Source: Parasitella parasitica (Eukaryota > Mucoromycota > Mucoromycetes > Mucorales > Mucoraceae). Taken from it: DNA of 64,000 bases. Position 1 is the first letter of the stretch. Every line of letters begins with the position of its first letter. Of the stretch, positions 12,201 through 24,305 are shown in pieces. The stretch covers positions 48,018-112,017 of the forward strand of contig MU619320.1 of NCBI GenBank assembly GCA_025201805.1, written 5' to 3'. Under the pieces are notes generated by a model. It saw nothing but the letters and a program-made list of their open reading frames with translations. It was not told the origin of the DNA and ran no database searches. Both the position numbers and the translations under genes were made by a program.

Positions 12201-12492
12201 AAAAAAGTTTCAGTTTGTATAGTACTGTTGCGTGGACCGATATTTACCTGATATAGGATTTAAAACTAAGCGATTACTCAATACGAATATACAACACACA
12301 ACAGAGATATAACCAAAGCTACCAAAACTAATGGTTAAGGGGAAATAAAGACTCTTGTTTATTTGTTTAACTATGATAACTTATATAATATTTATATGGG
12401 GGGGGTGTTCTGATCGTTTGACTACTATGTGGGGGGGCAAAGAGACGACGTGGTATGCGCCACCACACAACAGTACAGTTTGCTTTATATAT

Positions 12493-13930
12493 TTAAGAAG
12501 ATTGAAACACTTCAGTGTAAACTACATTTCTTGTATGGTTTTTGGAAAGCTCTTTTGATATAATGCTTTGCTTTGAGGAAAGTAAAATTTTGATTGATTG
12601 AGCGGATTTGACTCTTGATAAAGCAACGTATAATTGGCCATGGCTGAATACTGGATTTGGAGGATATAGACCTATTTTTTCAAGCGTTTGTCCTTGTGCT
12701 TTGTTGATAGTCATAGCGAATGCAAGACGGACAGGAAATTGACAGCGCTTAAATTGTATAGAATCAGTTTCAGAGGAGATCAATTTGATCTTGGGTATAC
12801 ATGTGACTTTCCCATGAGAACCTGTTGCTATTGTTGCTTCTATAATGTTGCCCAGTAAAGATTTGCCAATAAGCCTTGTTCCATTGCATAATCCGCTTGC
12901 TGGATTTATAATTCTGGGAAGCATTATAGGACACCCAACTTTCAAAGACAACAGATGGGGTGGCAGCGAAGCTGACTCAAGTGAATTTAAATATTCAGGG
13001 GGGCAAAGCAAAGCTTGATTATCGTAACATATGACATCTGCGCTATGGTAGTTAACTTGTTCACCAGGGAATTTAGCTATCATTATGTTGTTGATTTCAG
13101 TTACATCACTGTTCTTTGGCGTCAATATACTATGGTTGATAAAAGTCATGCTGTTGTCCATAGTTAGTAAGGTGTTGCTTAAATTAGGAAATAGAGATGA
13201 AGAGGATTTGAAATTCTCTCGCCCGGGATAAGCATATGATCGGCAATTCGTATATAATCAGTATTGATGGTGCCTCCATTATTGTTACTTTGATCATGTA
13301 TTTTGAGAGTTTCAAAGCGGCCATCACCAATTGACAAAAGCATGTCTGCAAATTATTGCAACTCAATGGACAAAGAGATGTTGTTGCTAATCTGGGCTTG
13401 TTGTACTCTCATATTTATCCTCAACTTTTTCACTTGAACATGATGCCAAAGAAAAGACCTGTTAATACATTGATTGACCACATCTGATCTACCCCCTCTG
13501 GGCACCACCGGTAGCACCTGGCGAAAGTCTCCTCCAAATACTATCAATCTACCACCAAACGGAACTGACTCCAGATTTCGATTAGTTTTACCAAATATAT
13601 CGCGAAATGTCCTATCGAACGCTTCAAAGGTTGCTCTACTGATCATTGAGGACTCGTCCCAAAGGATCGATTTGGTGTTTCGGATTAAATAAGCAAGCTC
13701 TGAGTTGGGTTTTATATTAAACATGGTCAGTGAATTAGCGAACAATGGGATCTTGAAAGTTGAATGGGCTGTTCTGCCGCCATTTAATAGTAGTGCTCGA
13801 AGCCACCGATAGTGCCAATCCGTCTTGAGCTGACCTTGTTGCATTAAAAATCGCATTGAATAGGTAAGTTATACCTGTTCCTCAGAATCATCAACAAAAA
13901 AAAACCTCGTAATGTTGATAACATTAGGCT
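12493..13930 (-). pseudogene. Helitron Pif1-like helicase, decayed 3' part
   Basis: Remnant of the SF1 Pif1-type helicase of a RepHel Helitron transposase. The 13856-13353 part carries GGRTAHSTFKIP, a Walker B-like ILWDESSM and GGDFRQVLPVV. The 13161-12493 part carries GTRLIGKSLLGN, FPVRLAFAMTINKAQGQ and GQLYVALSRV, the conserved C-terminal motifs. Between them (about 13184-13360) coding similarity continues (SIGDGRFETLKIHD) but in shifted frames with stops. Just upstream, the position of the Walker A loop (normally GPGGTGKT) reads DDSEEQV then a stop, so ATP binding is lost. The N-terminal Rep domain was not found. A dead, 5'-truncated element. Confidence 0.85.
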
Positions 13931-15696
13931 CTTCAGGTAAAAATAAAGGATCTATACGATTAATTCGAGTGACATATCCCATCGGTGAATCACATAAAAC
14001 CAGTGAAAACTTGTTCTCTACAGGAAGATTTATGAACACTAACAATTAGTATATCGACAAATGTAAAGATCATATAAACCATCACTTACCGAACATGAGA
14101 AAGCCAACAAGAATAAATTTACGTCAATAGATTTGGCTCTGTTTTATGCAAGAAGTATATCTCCTTCTGATTGGTCAGTCAATGGAAAATGATTGTATCT
14201 CTACAAAGAGTATTTCGTATCCATTCAGAAGCAGGGCATTCCAATTCTTGATTTAATTTGTCTTTTCAATGAGATAGAATCAGTAGGTTTTTGCAGAGAT
14301 TCAATATACTCTTTAACGTTGGGAGGTAATTCAACTAGGTGTTTCATCTTGAGGTTTTCAATTTCATCAATCTCTTCTTCGGCCAAGTACTTATTCCTGT
14401 TGATATCGCTTAAGTCTAATATCATTGAATGGACTGGACTAGAAAAAAAAAAACTCATCAGTATGTTCTTTAAGAATATTGCGCAGTACTTACTGTTCAT
14501 AGGTACATAAGAGCAAATTCTTCTATCTTTTTTTCCACAATAGTACCGGTCGATAACTTCCACATCTTGCTCTTGTTTAGAATAACGAAAAATAGACAGA
14601 AAAATACCATTAGAACTGAATATATTTATTTCGCTATTCCAAGATTGAATGAGGATTTTCACTAGTGTACGTTTTGAAGGTATTTGTCGTTATTCAACAG
14701 TGCCGCAGCAATAGGACCATGATCTAAAATGAGGGATAATTGAGTACGCCTTGAACCAATTCCTCCGAGCTTGGTGGGTAAGTGTTTCCGAAATATCAGT
14801 AAAACAAGAGCACAGATGCATATAAAGGATAGAATGTTCTTCATAATAGTTTTTAGTGGAAGAACATTCATCAGGGTTTAACGCCGACTTCAGGAACCAA
14901 ATGTCATAGGATATCACCTCTCCCGTACTGGATAAAGACCAGCCATTCAATGGCACTACTCATGTCTCTTTGCCATGTCTAAATAAAGCCATCACCTTCT
15001 ACTACGCTTTCCTACTCATGCTCGCTTTGTGAGATGTATTATACTCTGTATAATACATTACCGCTTAGATTTGATCTGTATCCTCAACAGCCCTCATTCA
15101 TATTGTTGGACATGTGCTTGACTATTTCTTTATCATCTGGAAATAACTTCAACTGTTTTCTTGATCTGCAAGAAGAAGAATCAGAACTAGTTGTTATTGT
15201 AAATGAGGATAATTCACTAGCACTACTACCGATGTTTCCGGAGGGGTGGGGGTGCATTGTGACTAAGACCAAGTCTTTTGTTGTCAATTGCCATGGCAAT
15301 ATATTCCCAACTAGGTTTAGTTTTGCCCCAAGAAAAGAAAATGAATGGTTTGGAAACTTTTTACAGAAAACAAACTTACGCATTTAATATTCAAATCATT
15401 CAATACTTTTGATATTCTGCTATAACATCCAGTTTTATACGAAGATTGAAGTCGCGTTGTCGTAAGATTTTACAATGCAGCTTGTTAATTGTTCACGTAT
15501 TTTAGTTGTATTGATAGGCATTCGAATAGAGCCTGTTGTATGAATTATAGCTTTAATTCCTATTTTAAATTTTAGCAGGAGTGTCCTATTTAACTATATC
15601 AATTACCTCTTACTCCCTTCTTTTTCAAGTCAAAACGCGTCGTTTAGTAAGGACATTGGTAGTTACATTAAACAAAGCGTAAGTCTTCTGAGAATA
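13931..15696. other. Unresolved region with possible minus-strand coding remnants
   Basis: Several minus-strand frames look partly protein-like: 14662-14225, with a plausible intron (donor GTAAGT near 14490, acceptor TTCTAG near 14440), and 15383-15084, Ser-rich. They do not join in phase; a frame change is needed near 14670. I recognise no family. This may be a decayed gene or an unsolved multi-exon gene. From 15390 to 15690 I see only AT-rich sequence. Confidence 0.3.
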
Positions 15697-17095
15697 TTTT
15701 TTTTTATAGGGGAGAACTCCAGTTTTATTTAAAGTCACCTATTATAGAGGGAGACGAGAGAAAGACGATATATACAGTAGGAAACGAAAATTAAGGTGGA
15801 GAGCCGTAGGATAGTTGAGAGGAGAGGGTGGCGACTAGGCGGTGAACATAGACTAAGACTAATTCAGGATTAAACGGCACATGCTGAAAGACTTGACGTT
15901 AGTGGGCAGACCAGATAGCCTGTTGAATATATGCAAAGACTTGGAAGCAGATTAGAACAGGAAAAAGTAAGTGTTGAGAGCGGTCAAAGGTAAGGTCGAA
16001 GCAAAGGAACAAAATTTATTCCTCCTGCGAAGAGAAGGGATCGGGGAGAGATGTAATATGAGAGGGCACAAAGAGTTTGGGCGGATAGGAGAAAAGAAAA
16101 TAATGGGTATCTTTGACGAGAGGCGGTGTGGTAGAAGAAGAGTGACAATGCGGACAGAAAGGAATGAACTAATCCGGAAGGAAGTGGCGAAGCTTACGAT
16201 GAGTAGTTACTTTTTAATGAAGAATACGGAACCAAGTGTTGCGTATATTTAACGGGATCTGAAGAGCCCAAAACCGTTTCCGTTTGCTAGCAGGTAACAA
16301 AGGACGATGAGATGACTGATCTACAGAACGAAGAGGAAGACATTTATAAGCGCGATTAGTAGGTAAGGAAAGTATAACAGAATGGGAACTGAAGTAGAAG
16401 TTAGTAGACATGAGGGAGAGTAAGATCGAATGGAGATGCGCAATGTTAGATTCAGAAGTATCGATGACAAGAAAAGGAAAATCGGTGCGGACGGGACGAG
16501 GAACATTGGGGAGCATATATACAGAAGAAAGGTGATCAGGAGAAGCTGATTAGAGTGAAGCGGTTGAATGGCACGGCGACTGGAAATGGGATGGAGAAGG
16601 TTAGTAACAGACTAACCAAGATGTAAGGAGTGTGTGGGGACGTCAAAGGAAAGAACATTGGTACCCGTAAGGCGAAGAACACCGGGATAATGGATCAGGA
16701 CGCCGACAGGAAGACGGAACGAGGAAGCCAAAACATGTGACGGAGGGAGAGCTTATTCGAGAAGGGCAGAGAAAGGAAGGCGTAGACAAGTCTCCACGAA
16801 GACGTGACAAACACCAAGCCTCCGCTCAATGGCATCAGCTGCGCGAAGAAGATTAGTCAGAGGGGACAATTCTACCTGAGGCAACGGAGGACGACAAGCA
16901 GAAAACAGAATTGACCAGTGATAGGAGGGATAGGCGGCTTTGGCTAAGTGTTAGACGTAAGTAAGGCAAGGAAGGTTTGTGATAATTGGTCGGATTGGTA
17001 GGATTGAGGAGATAATGGAACCAGCGCCATTGAAGAGCGTTGGCCTGGTAAGAGATTCAGGCCCCTCTGAACAAGAGGGAGGGTCAATTTAGCAT
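15697..17095 (-). mobile_element. 5'-truncated LINE (non-LTR retrotransposon) 3' end
   Basis: The minus strand carries the C-terminal end of a reverse-transcriptase polyprotein. RFWALQIPLNIRNTWFRILH (near 16280-16215) matches the zf-RVT region downstream of LINE RT domains, followed by a degraded Cys/His-like CPHC. Frames are broken by stops and shifts throughout. Pyrimidine-rich coding-strand composition sets the block apart from its flanks. The 3' end is a poly(A) run, seen as T9 on the plus strand at 15697-15705. The RT catalytic core is absent, so this is a typical dead 5'-truncated insertion. No target-site duplication was identified by eye. Confidence 0.75.
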
Positions 17096-17338
17096 TATGG
17101 TCGACGAAGGCAGCTCCAAGTTCTGGGAATAATTACACCTTTTACAAAAATAAATGGCACACACTGACACTTTTTCTTATTTTTTCGTTTTGGCACACAA
17201 ATGAATTTAATAATGGCACACACACTGGATAAAAGATCGTAAAAATTAAAGAGTGGTTCTATCGTTATTAACAATCGAACAAAAAAAAATACTTCTACTT
17301 CTGACATACTCTTATTTTATTTTAATAAGTTTGAAAAC

Positions 17339-17740
17339 ATGCTTTTAAAAGTCTATTTCAAAGACGATAAAGAAATTGCCATGGATGAGTATGGTTTAAA
17401 GTCAATAGAAATGGAAGTAGACGAAGAAGCATATCCGTTATATAATATTACCAATTATGATTCACATTTGGACTTGAAGCTATCTGAAAAAAAAATAGAA
17501 CCGAAATTTAAAAAGACCACAGTTTCTAGGGTTTAAACGGATCAAATACCAAAGAAGTATACCGCGAAAACGATGTTAAGAAATTCAACTTTTATGTTTA
17601 CGAGAGGAGCTTGACTGCTCGTAAAGCAGCGAGTTTGATGAACATCCCTTGTAAAACCGGTTACAATAGGCCTCAGAACGACCAAAAGAAGCTCATCAAT
17701 AGACTAGAAGGAAAATCGATGACAATGATGACAGTTTGAC
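17339..17740 (+). pseudogene. Transposase-like N-terminal scrap with HTH
   Basis: Two open blocks in different frames. 17339-17536 is acidic/basic, 65 codons. About 17539-17740 includes FYVYERSLTARKAASLMNIP, followed by a tryptophan-less NRPQNDQKK segment. The second block resembles the helix-turn-helix start of transposases common in mucoralean genomes (pattern ...T..KAA..LNI...T...W). The catalytic part is missing and a frameshift or a lost intron separates the blocks. The family call is inference from pattern only. Confidence 0.45.
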
Positions 17741-18412
17741 AGAAAAGAGCAATCATTTATTTCATGTCTCGTTTCATATGCACATATTTTACTTATAATT
17801 TTCTAAAATGTTACGTATTTCTGAAAATGAGGATGTACTTGGCTTAACACCGACTTCTCGAAAATCATCAAACTGGAATGGAACTAAAAAAACCAACCAA
17901 AGCATTTGTTAACTCCATTTCTTCTTATTTTGCTTTATTCTTGTCACTTTATACTCTGTGTTGTATTTTTTTTTTTTTGAGTTAATCAGTATCTTGATTT
18001 CATTTCTTAACAACCCTTTTGTGCAATGTATGCACCTTTGCCAAAACAATAATGAATGTCGTATCCAACTTTCATCTAGTCTTTTTTTCTGATATGTACC
18101 GATGCATTACGAATGCGTTCGCTGATCTTCGTGCTTTGGCTGACTAAGGCGGGATCACATAACAACTCTAAATTGACAGAGTACACAAACAAGCTCCGCC
18201 CATGGCAAATTAGCTATAAACCCCATATATGCTCTCACATGTGAAATCGATTCAATCATTTGAAATAAAATGAAAGACTTTGACAACTGAAAAGAAGAGC
18301 AAAGGACCCTTTATTTTTAGTTGAACGGACAATACAAACCTCCCTCTTCGGGAGGGCGGATTGTAACAACAGAAGACCAGACAATACCCGTGATATGAAT
18401 GATTGCCTATTA
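17741..18412. other. Gene-free AT-rich interval
   Basis: Nothing recognised. Contains a T-run near 17968-17979 and presumably the 3'UTR of the minus-strand gene ending at 18413. Confidence 0.5.
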
Positions 18413-19338
18413 TTACAGCATTAGTTTAGAAACTACATTTAAGCCATCCAAGTATATACCTGCCTGCATCGTCACGTTCAAGGCTGGTGGTTCTGTTGGC
18501 ATTTGAGGTCCACACGCATTATATAGGTTTTTGAATGTAGTATCGTTAACATTTGGAGGCTCGTAGTCTACACGAAACACAAGCGTTGCCATCGACTCTT
18601 TATTCGGAGCTAAATGCATTGGGCCTGTACGCGACCATGCAAATGGTTGATGTGTATCGCGATCCATCAAGATCAATTCAATGTCTTTCACCCGAGTTGG
18701 CACAAAGTTTGCATGATTGTCCAGCGTCACGTTCAACCTCCAAGCTGCTCTCAACCAAGGCTGTTGGTTAGGTCCCCAATCTGCAGGTTTGCCAATCCGC
18801 TCTGCTTTTTCGCTCTTAAATGCCAACTGAGGTATTCGAGGCCAACAAAAGTATACGATCAGGCCCAAAATCCCAAATATGCCCAGGCACCCAAAAGCAA
18901 ATATCCACGCTTTGTTTGTATTATCTCTTTTCTTGTATTGTATTTTATCAGCCAGTGAAATGTGTGGTGAAGCTGATTGATTGTGGTGTGAATGAGCTGT
19001 ATTGTGGTTCACATGCTCTCCGTTGATCATGTCAACTGGATGGCTGGCCGACGCAATGGTTGCTGTATCGTCATCTTCCACGTATAGTTCTGCCCTTGAT
19101 TGAACAAAGTCTGGCGCATGATTCGAATAGGGCAGATATGAGTTTTGTCTTCCTGGTTCGGGTTGAAAAATAAGCTGTGTAGTCGATTTGGGCGTTGTGG
19201 GTGAGTTTTCTACGCATATTTGATTGTTTAGAGGTACAAACTAAGACCTTGTCTGACTAATACCTATTCACCTTTTGTAGAAAGCCGTCTATTGCGATAT
19301 GGGTCCGCTTGTATTGAATAAAGAGATGTTGGACGCAT
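18413..19338 (-). CDS. Single-pass membrane protein with LEA2-like domain
   Basis: Unnamed fungal membrane protein. Exons 19338-19272 and 19209-18413, giving 287 aa; the ATG at 19338 is required because the second exon has no in-frame ATG near its 5' end. Residues about 1-130 are polar and Ser/His/Asn-rich, ending in a basic KKRDNTNK. One membrane span follows (AWIFAFGCLGIFGILGLIVYFCW). The rest is an extracytosolic or vacuolar beta-rich domain (WRLNVTLDNHANFVPTRVKDIELILMD ... MATLVFRVDY), resembling LEA2/NDR1-like folds. The arrangement suggests a type II protein. Exact function is unknown. The upstream region (19430-19490) is strongly CT-rich. Confidence 0.75.
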
Positions 19339-20867
19339 AATACAAGATATGGAGAGAAAGAAGAAATCAAGAAGAAAGAAGATGACTATCTCCTAATTGT
19401 ACACTGTACATAAAATACAGAATATGTACAATGACTTTCTTCTCCTCCTTCCTTCTCCCCCTTCCTTCTCTTCCCCCTTCTTTCAGCATGGAGGAGACAA
19501 GCATATTCAGTTAAAAAAGATAATGAAAGTATATGTTTGGTCATCAATACAATTAGTTTCCAGAATATAAGTTTTCAAAAATACGTTAATGTATATGCAT
19601 CGATGTTAGTAACGCAACTACAGATGCTCTCTACATATTACTTTTTTATTTTTTATGAACAATTACGGTTACGGTTAAGATTACGGTTTATTTTTTTCCT
19701 TCAGTTGTTGAATCTTAATGAGTCTTCCAACAAAATTAAAGCCTGAAAAAGATCTAATGACCACAGAAATCCTAAGAGATCCTAAAGTTCGCTGAATCCC
19801 TAGACAATTATTTTATTAGAAATTGCGAATGGAAAGACGGTACACGCTCCGACATGTTTCTTTGAGCCAAAGAACGCTCTCTCAGATCTTCCTCCTCAAA
19901 TCGTGGAGATTCAGCATACAATCAACAAAGCATTCATGAAAAGAGCTGTCAATTATTGCTTTGCAGGCGTCTACAAGATACTGTAATAATCTATTATTTG
20001 TGTAGAGAAGTTTAATCAAGATACATATGAACATATGAAACTAAGCAAGCTGACAGGTGTCTTCTCATATTTTTCACATCCATGGGCCGAACACTGCTAC
20101 ATTACTGCTGAAGAAAGTATCAAAGATAGTCTCTCGATCCCCTTGAACCTTAGTTGCACTTGGTTCTTTTTTTTTAACGAACGTATTAGTCTTTCACCAA
20201 CAGATCATCCATCCAAAAAATGATCCAAAAATTCAATATTTATACATCTCTGACATGTAAAGATTGTAGCTGTATGTATTTCTGGTTACACATTTAACAG
20301 TAAAAGATAGGTAATCAAGCATTGTTACATGTCATCGTAAATTTAATTTTACATTATTTTACATACATTCCTCTCTAGTGTATATGTATATCTATTACAG
20401 AGAGCTCGTCCTTTCACACGATTTATATTATGTTATCGAATAGTATCCCTTTTTTTTTTACAGTTGGCAAACATACTATCTGTCAATATTTAAACAATAC
20501 GCACTCTCGTATTGGCACATATAACCTCAACAATATCCCAACATCAAATTAACATCATAAACAAAGATGTACAACGTTCATTTATGGAATAAAAAGCATA
20601 GTAGCTGAATAAAACCGTAAACTGTCATCACTGTTTTCATAATCTAATTTTGAAGGAAACGAGGATTATATGCTTGTCTTACAAACTCTTAATATATTTG
20701 ACACAAATTTTCATTATAACTTATAGTATGTAGGTTAGTCAATCAATTTGTAGGGTATGGTTTACATTGAGATGGCTTTTTTTTGTATTTAAAAGTGTAA
20801 ATCAACTATCTCTCTTTTTCTCTCTCTTTCTTTTTCAAGTATTTACAGAATATAACAAATCATGCTT
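19339..20867. other. Gene-free interval with a coding-like scrap
   Basis: Contains a pyrimidine tract (19438-19483) in the promoter side of the membrane-protein gene. At 19667-19690 there is a short run of TTACGG-like hexamers. At about 19802-19987 there is a 60-codon open stretch without ATG (ALSDLPPQIVEIQHTINKAF) that reads like a decayed protein fragment. The rest is AT-rich with no gene. Confidence 0.45.
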
Positions 20868-22092
20868 TTATCTTTTAACAGGTGGTCGAGGTTTGGCGTC
20901 TTCATTGTTCACAGCATGCAGCATTAGCTTGTTGATTTGCCCTTCAGAGGAATGAAATTGATAGCCCTACATAATTTAATAACATAGTGTAAGGAATTTT
21001 CTTCTTTTTCCAGTATGAGCAATACCTTTGTCCAGTCGTAACTAACAGCATAAGCAAAAATGTTGCCGGAACGATTGAAAGCTGTACAAGCAATTGTGCC
21101 ACTTGATTTCGGTAATGAATTTAATCTCTGCTTTGAATCCTTATCCCAGAAACTAATCGTGCCGTCTGCGCCAGCTGTTGAAAAGGTACCGTAGGTAGGA
21201 TGGAAGGAAATGTCATTCACAGAGTACACATTTTTTGTTTCATCTCGATGGCATTTGAAGGAGAAGCATTTGGCCGCTTCCTTGTCATCAATATACTGGA
21301 TACCAACACGACCTTCAATAGATCCTATAGCATAACCCTTTGCATCAATAAAACAGGATACAGTCCTCGTTTGCCATTTAAGTGGAGATATGGATTCTTT
21401 GTAAAGTGTTGTGGGGTTGCTCAAGTTGAAGATACATATTTTTCTATCAGCAGTGGCCGCAACCAAAAGATCTCCTTTTGTGTCCATCGAATAACATCTT
21501 TCGCCTAACTGTACTGTACCAACGGGTTGTGGTGATCGTAAATCCCAGTATTTGATAGTTTTGTCCCAACTTCCTGTGGCTAAAATGTTGGGCTGCTGAT
21601 CAAGAAATTTCACGCATCGGATAGGTTCATCGTGAGCTGCTACCTGTGTTGCTTGTCCTGTAGCTAAGTCATACTTACGTGCGGCTTTGTCAGCACCGCC
21701 TGATACAACCGAGCTACCGTCCTTGTGTGGATGATTAAAAGGTTAGAGGGAGAGATACTTTGTTCTTTGTGTGGCTCTTTTGATTGTACCTTGGACCAAT
21801 CGATGCAAAGCACAGGTCCTTCATGATTGTAAGACGCTTTGGGTACAGTTGGACCATTAGGCTGAACTTCGTAAAATCGAACCTAGTTTTGGTGGAATTG
21901 AATATAAGCACATATTCCTTATTTTATGCTACTTGCTGCGTTATCCCATGAAGAAACAGCTAAAATATCAGCTTGAGACGAAAACGTAAGGGCAGAGATG
22001 CCGTCAGAAGGAGGAGAGGCAATCTATTTGCTTGTTGACAACCTAGTCGTTTCCTTTCTTTGCAAACGTACCTCGAAGTCAGGAGCTTGCAT
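20868..22092 (-). CDS. RAE1: Rae1/Gle2 mRNA-export WD40 protein
   Basis: Seven-bladed beta-propeller of the nuclear pore that binds Nup98-type GLEBS motifs and mRNA-export factors. Exons: 22092-22072, 22023-21937, 21882-21790, 21721-21026, 20966-20868, giving 331 aa, all in phase. Hallmarks: SPPSDGISAL start, SSWDNAVRFYEV, GPVLCIDWS, GSWDKTIKYWDLR, ERCYSMD, GYAIGSIEGRVGIQYID, SFHPTYGTFSTAGADGTISFWDKD and AYAVSYDWTKG near the C-terminus. Intron 2 begins GCAAGT, the consensus for the rare GC-AG class; no GT donor gives the conserved WDN-x-VRFYEV join. Another pore protein, NUP54, lies 3 kb away. Confidence 0.93.
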
Positions 22093-23412
22093 CTTTCTTT
22101 TGTTGAATTACGTGATGTAAAATGTATTCTTTTCTAGACTGAAGCTCTCTACCTTCTCCTTCTTTCAGTTTGAACGAGTCACAACTAGGACATTGATCTT
22201 GACATGCAAGAACACAACATCTGCACCATCGCTTATAGTATTGGTAAAAAGATATAGTCATTGTATTTAGCGTAACAGCCATGGATTCGCGCTAGTACTT
22301 GCACGATTTATTGCAAACCATCTCTATTGCATAGTTTTACTTATAAGAGACCAGTTCTATAAGTCTCCACATCTGCTTTTAATATATCTGCACCATTGGT
22401 GACATGTAGAACGCATTACAAATGCCAAACTAAAACTGATGAGATGCAGTACGTAAATTCGTACCTATGGTGTATTATTGATTTATTTAGGTATTTTATC
22501 ACGTACCGTATATAGTATAAAATTCGGTCTTTTACCGTTTTTGAAACATGGCCGAATAGAGTTGCTGTAAAAACAGGAAAACCTCAAAAGATCCAATTCC
22601 TTTGGCGAGTGTAAAACCCAAGTCTTTGTTTATTACAGTTATAATTTTTTTACTTGGAGGTATACCTCTTATTAACGAAATTCACTTGGCTAAATTACAT
22701 TTTATACGTTGGAAACAATTAAAGGGGTACATCTCTGTATCTTAAAGTAAGAAGATGGATCATTGCTTCAAATTATCAAGCGGATTTATTTATGTAACTG
22801 AAAACGTTGTGCTTCTCATTTACAAATTCTGAAAAGATGCTTTATTATCTAAATAGCCATAAAAAAACAATATAATTAAACCAGCACAAGCAGAGATAGG
22901 TGATCATAAGACAATCAACAAAATGATTATGAACATTAACATAAAGGATATTCAATTATACAAGTATCTTTATTGAAAATTAATAAAGCTGAATGATCTT
23001 AGCAATCAACCATAAAGAAAATAAGCCCACGTTTTAGAAACTGATTAACAAACGTTTCTGCATTTGATCGAAACAATGAACTTTGTCTACAAAGAAATCA
23101 TACAGCATGTTTGTTTACAATTGTAATTACCAAATATGATCATAACGCATATGGTAAACTTCTCCATGTAAATTGAGCAAGCATCTCAAATGCTAAGCGC
23201 ATGTGTCTTATTTGTGTCCGAGCTTCATTCATGATCTGCGAGACATGCAAAGTCCCGCTGACTTGGATTCATATATTCAAATGCAGGGAATTGCCCCACC
23301 TTCCTAAAATGTCGAACAAAAGAGACGGAATGAATATAAATTATAATTTTGAAAAGCAACCAAAATATGCGCAAGAACAAACGAAGAATACTGAAAAATT
23401 AATCAAAACAAT
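22093..23412. other. 1.3-kb intergenic region
   Basis: Upstream of both RAE1 (-) and the hydrolase (+), so it should hold their promoters. AT-rich; no gene, repeat or clear motif recognised. Confidence 0.55.
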
Positions 23413-24279
23413 ATGGTAAAGAATCACTACGAAATATTTGGTCTGGAGAATCCTGAAAAGAGCCCATTGATCTTGATGATTCATGGAGCTGCGGGCGACC
23501 TGCACCACTACAAAACTGTCACTCCAGCACTTGTTGAAAAAGGCTATCGCGTCTTGCTTATGGACGTGCGCTATCATGGCTTGTCTCAGCTTGAAGAGGA
23601 TGAAAATGTTGATCCGGAGACGACTACCTGGACATTTGCCGAAGTTCTTCAGGACATTGACTCCATGCTCGACAAAATCAAGGAATGCCATTATCAAGAA
23701 ACTAAGGAAATCACACTGTTTGTGGCTGGCCTCTCTATGGGCGGTCTTACCACCTTGCTTTATGCCGAGAGAAGAGCAAAGGAAGAGAAGGAAGGAATCA
23801 AGTTGGCTGGCATCATCCCCATCGCATCAGCCATCCCACACTTGGAGATTACTCGCCCAGGCTGGGACCTTTACGCAGAAAGAAAGGCTACTCCAGAGAT
23901 TTTGGAATGGAGCAAAACATCCATCATTGCTTCTTCAATCACTCCAGAAGGTCAGGAAGAGACAAGACGTGCCATGCAGCTTATTTCAAACCATTCGCTT
24001 TATGAATGTCTCGTTGCCATTGGGTCAATGCTCCCTAACCCTTCTGACCCTCCAGTGCCCTATACGGCCGTCAATGTGCCTACCTTGCTGATTTTCCCTG
24101 ATCAAGATCCTTTAACTAAGCCCGAGATGGATCTGTTTTACAACCTGTGCAAAGAACAGAAGGTAGATGTTGAGAAGATCGAAATTAAAGACGCCGGGCA
24201 TATGGTCATTTTAGATCAAGGGCCCCAAGTTGGAAACCATATTACAAAATTTGTTGAGCGAGTCTTTGCCAAAAATTAA
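23413..24279 (+). CDS. Alpha/beta-fold hydrolase
   Basis: Intronless 288-aa alpha/beta hydrolase; substrate unknown. The oxyanion-hole HG is at 24-25 (LMIHGAAGD). The nucleophile elbow is G-L-S108-M-G-G. The likely acid is D232 in FPDQDPLTKPE, and H263 sits in DAGHMVI. The YRVLLMDVRYHGLS block is the usual strand 4/helix region. ATG 23413 is the first in-frame ATG after an upstream stop; the N-terminus (MVKNHYEIFG) is about ten residues shorter than many relatives. An AATAAA-type polyadenylation signal lies at 24286-24293. The stop codon is only 26 bp from the stop of the convergent TMEM42-like gene. Lack of introns beside intron-rich neighbours, and a somewhat higher GC content by eye, could mean high expression or an acquired gene; not resolved. 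Confidence 0.85.
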   Translation: MVKNHYEIFGLENPEKSPLILMIHGAAGDLHHYKTVTPALVEKGYRVLLMDVRYHGLSQLEEDENVDPETTTWTFAEVLQDIDSMLDKIKECHYQETKEITLFVAGLSMGGLTTLLYAERRAKEEKEGIKLAGIIPIASAIPHLEITRPGWDLYAERKATPEILEWSKTSIIASSITPEGQEETRRAMQLISNHSLYECLVAIGSMLPNPSDPPVPYTAVNVPTLLIFPDQDPLTKPEMDLFYNLCKEQKVDVEKIEIKDAGHMVILDQGPQVGNHITKFVERVFAKN

Positions 24280-24305
24280 CGCATTTTAATAAAGTCTCTT
24301 TTTAT

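Noticed and set aside
15084-15383. Ser-rich 99-codon minus-strand frame
   Set aside because: Cannot be joined in phase to other exons and has no family match; left inside the unresolved region.
19667-19690. TTACGG-like hexamers resembling interstitial telomere sequence
   Set aside because: Only three to four imperfect units, and not the TTAGGG-type repeat expected for this group.
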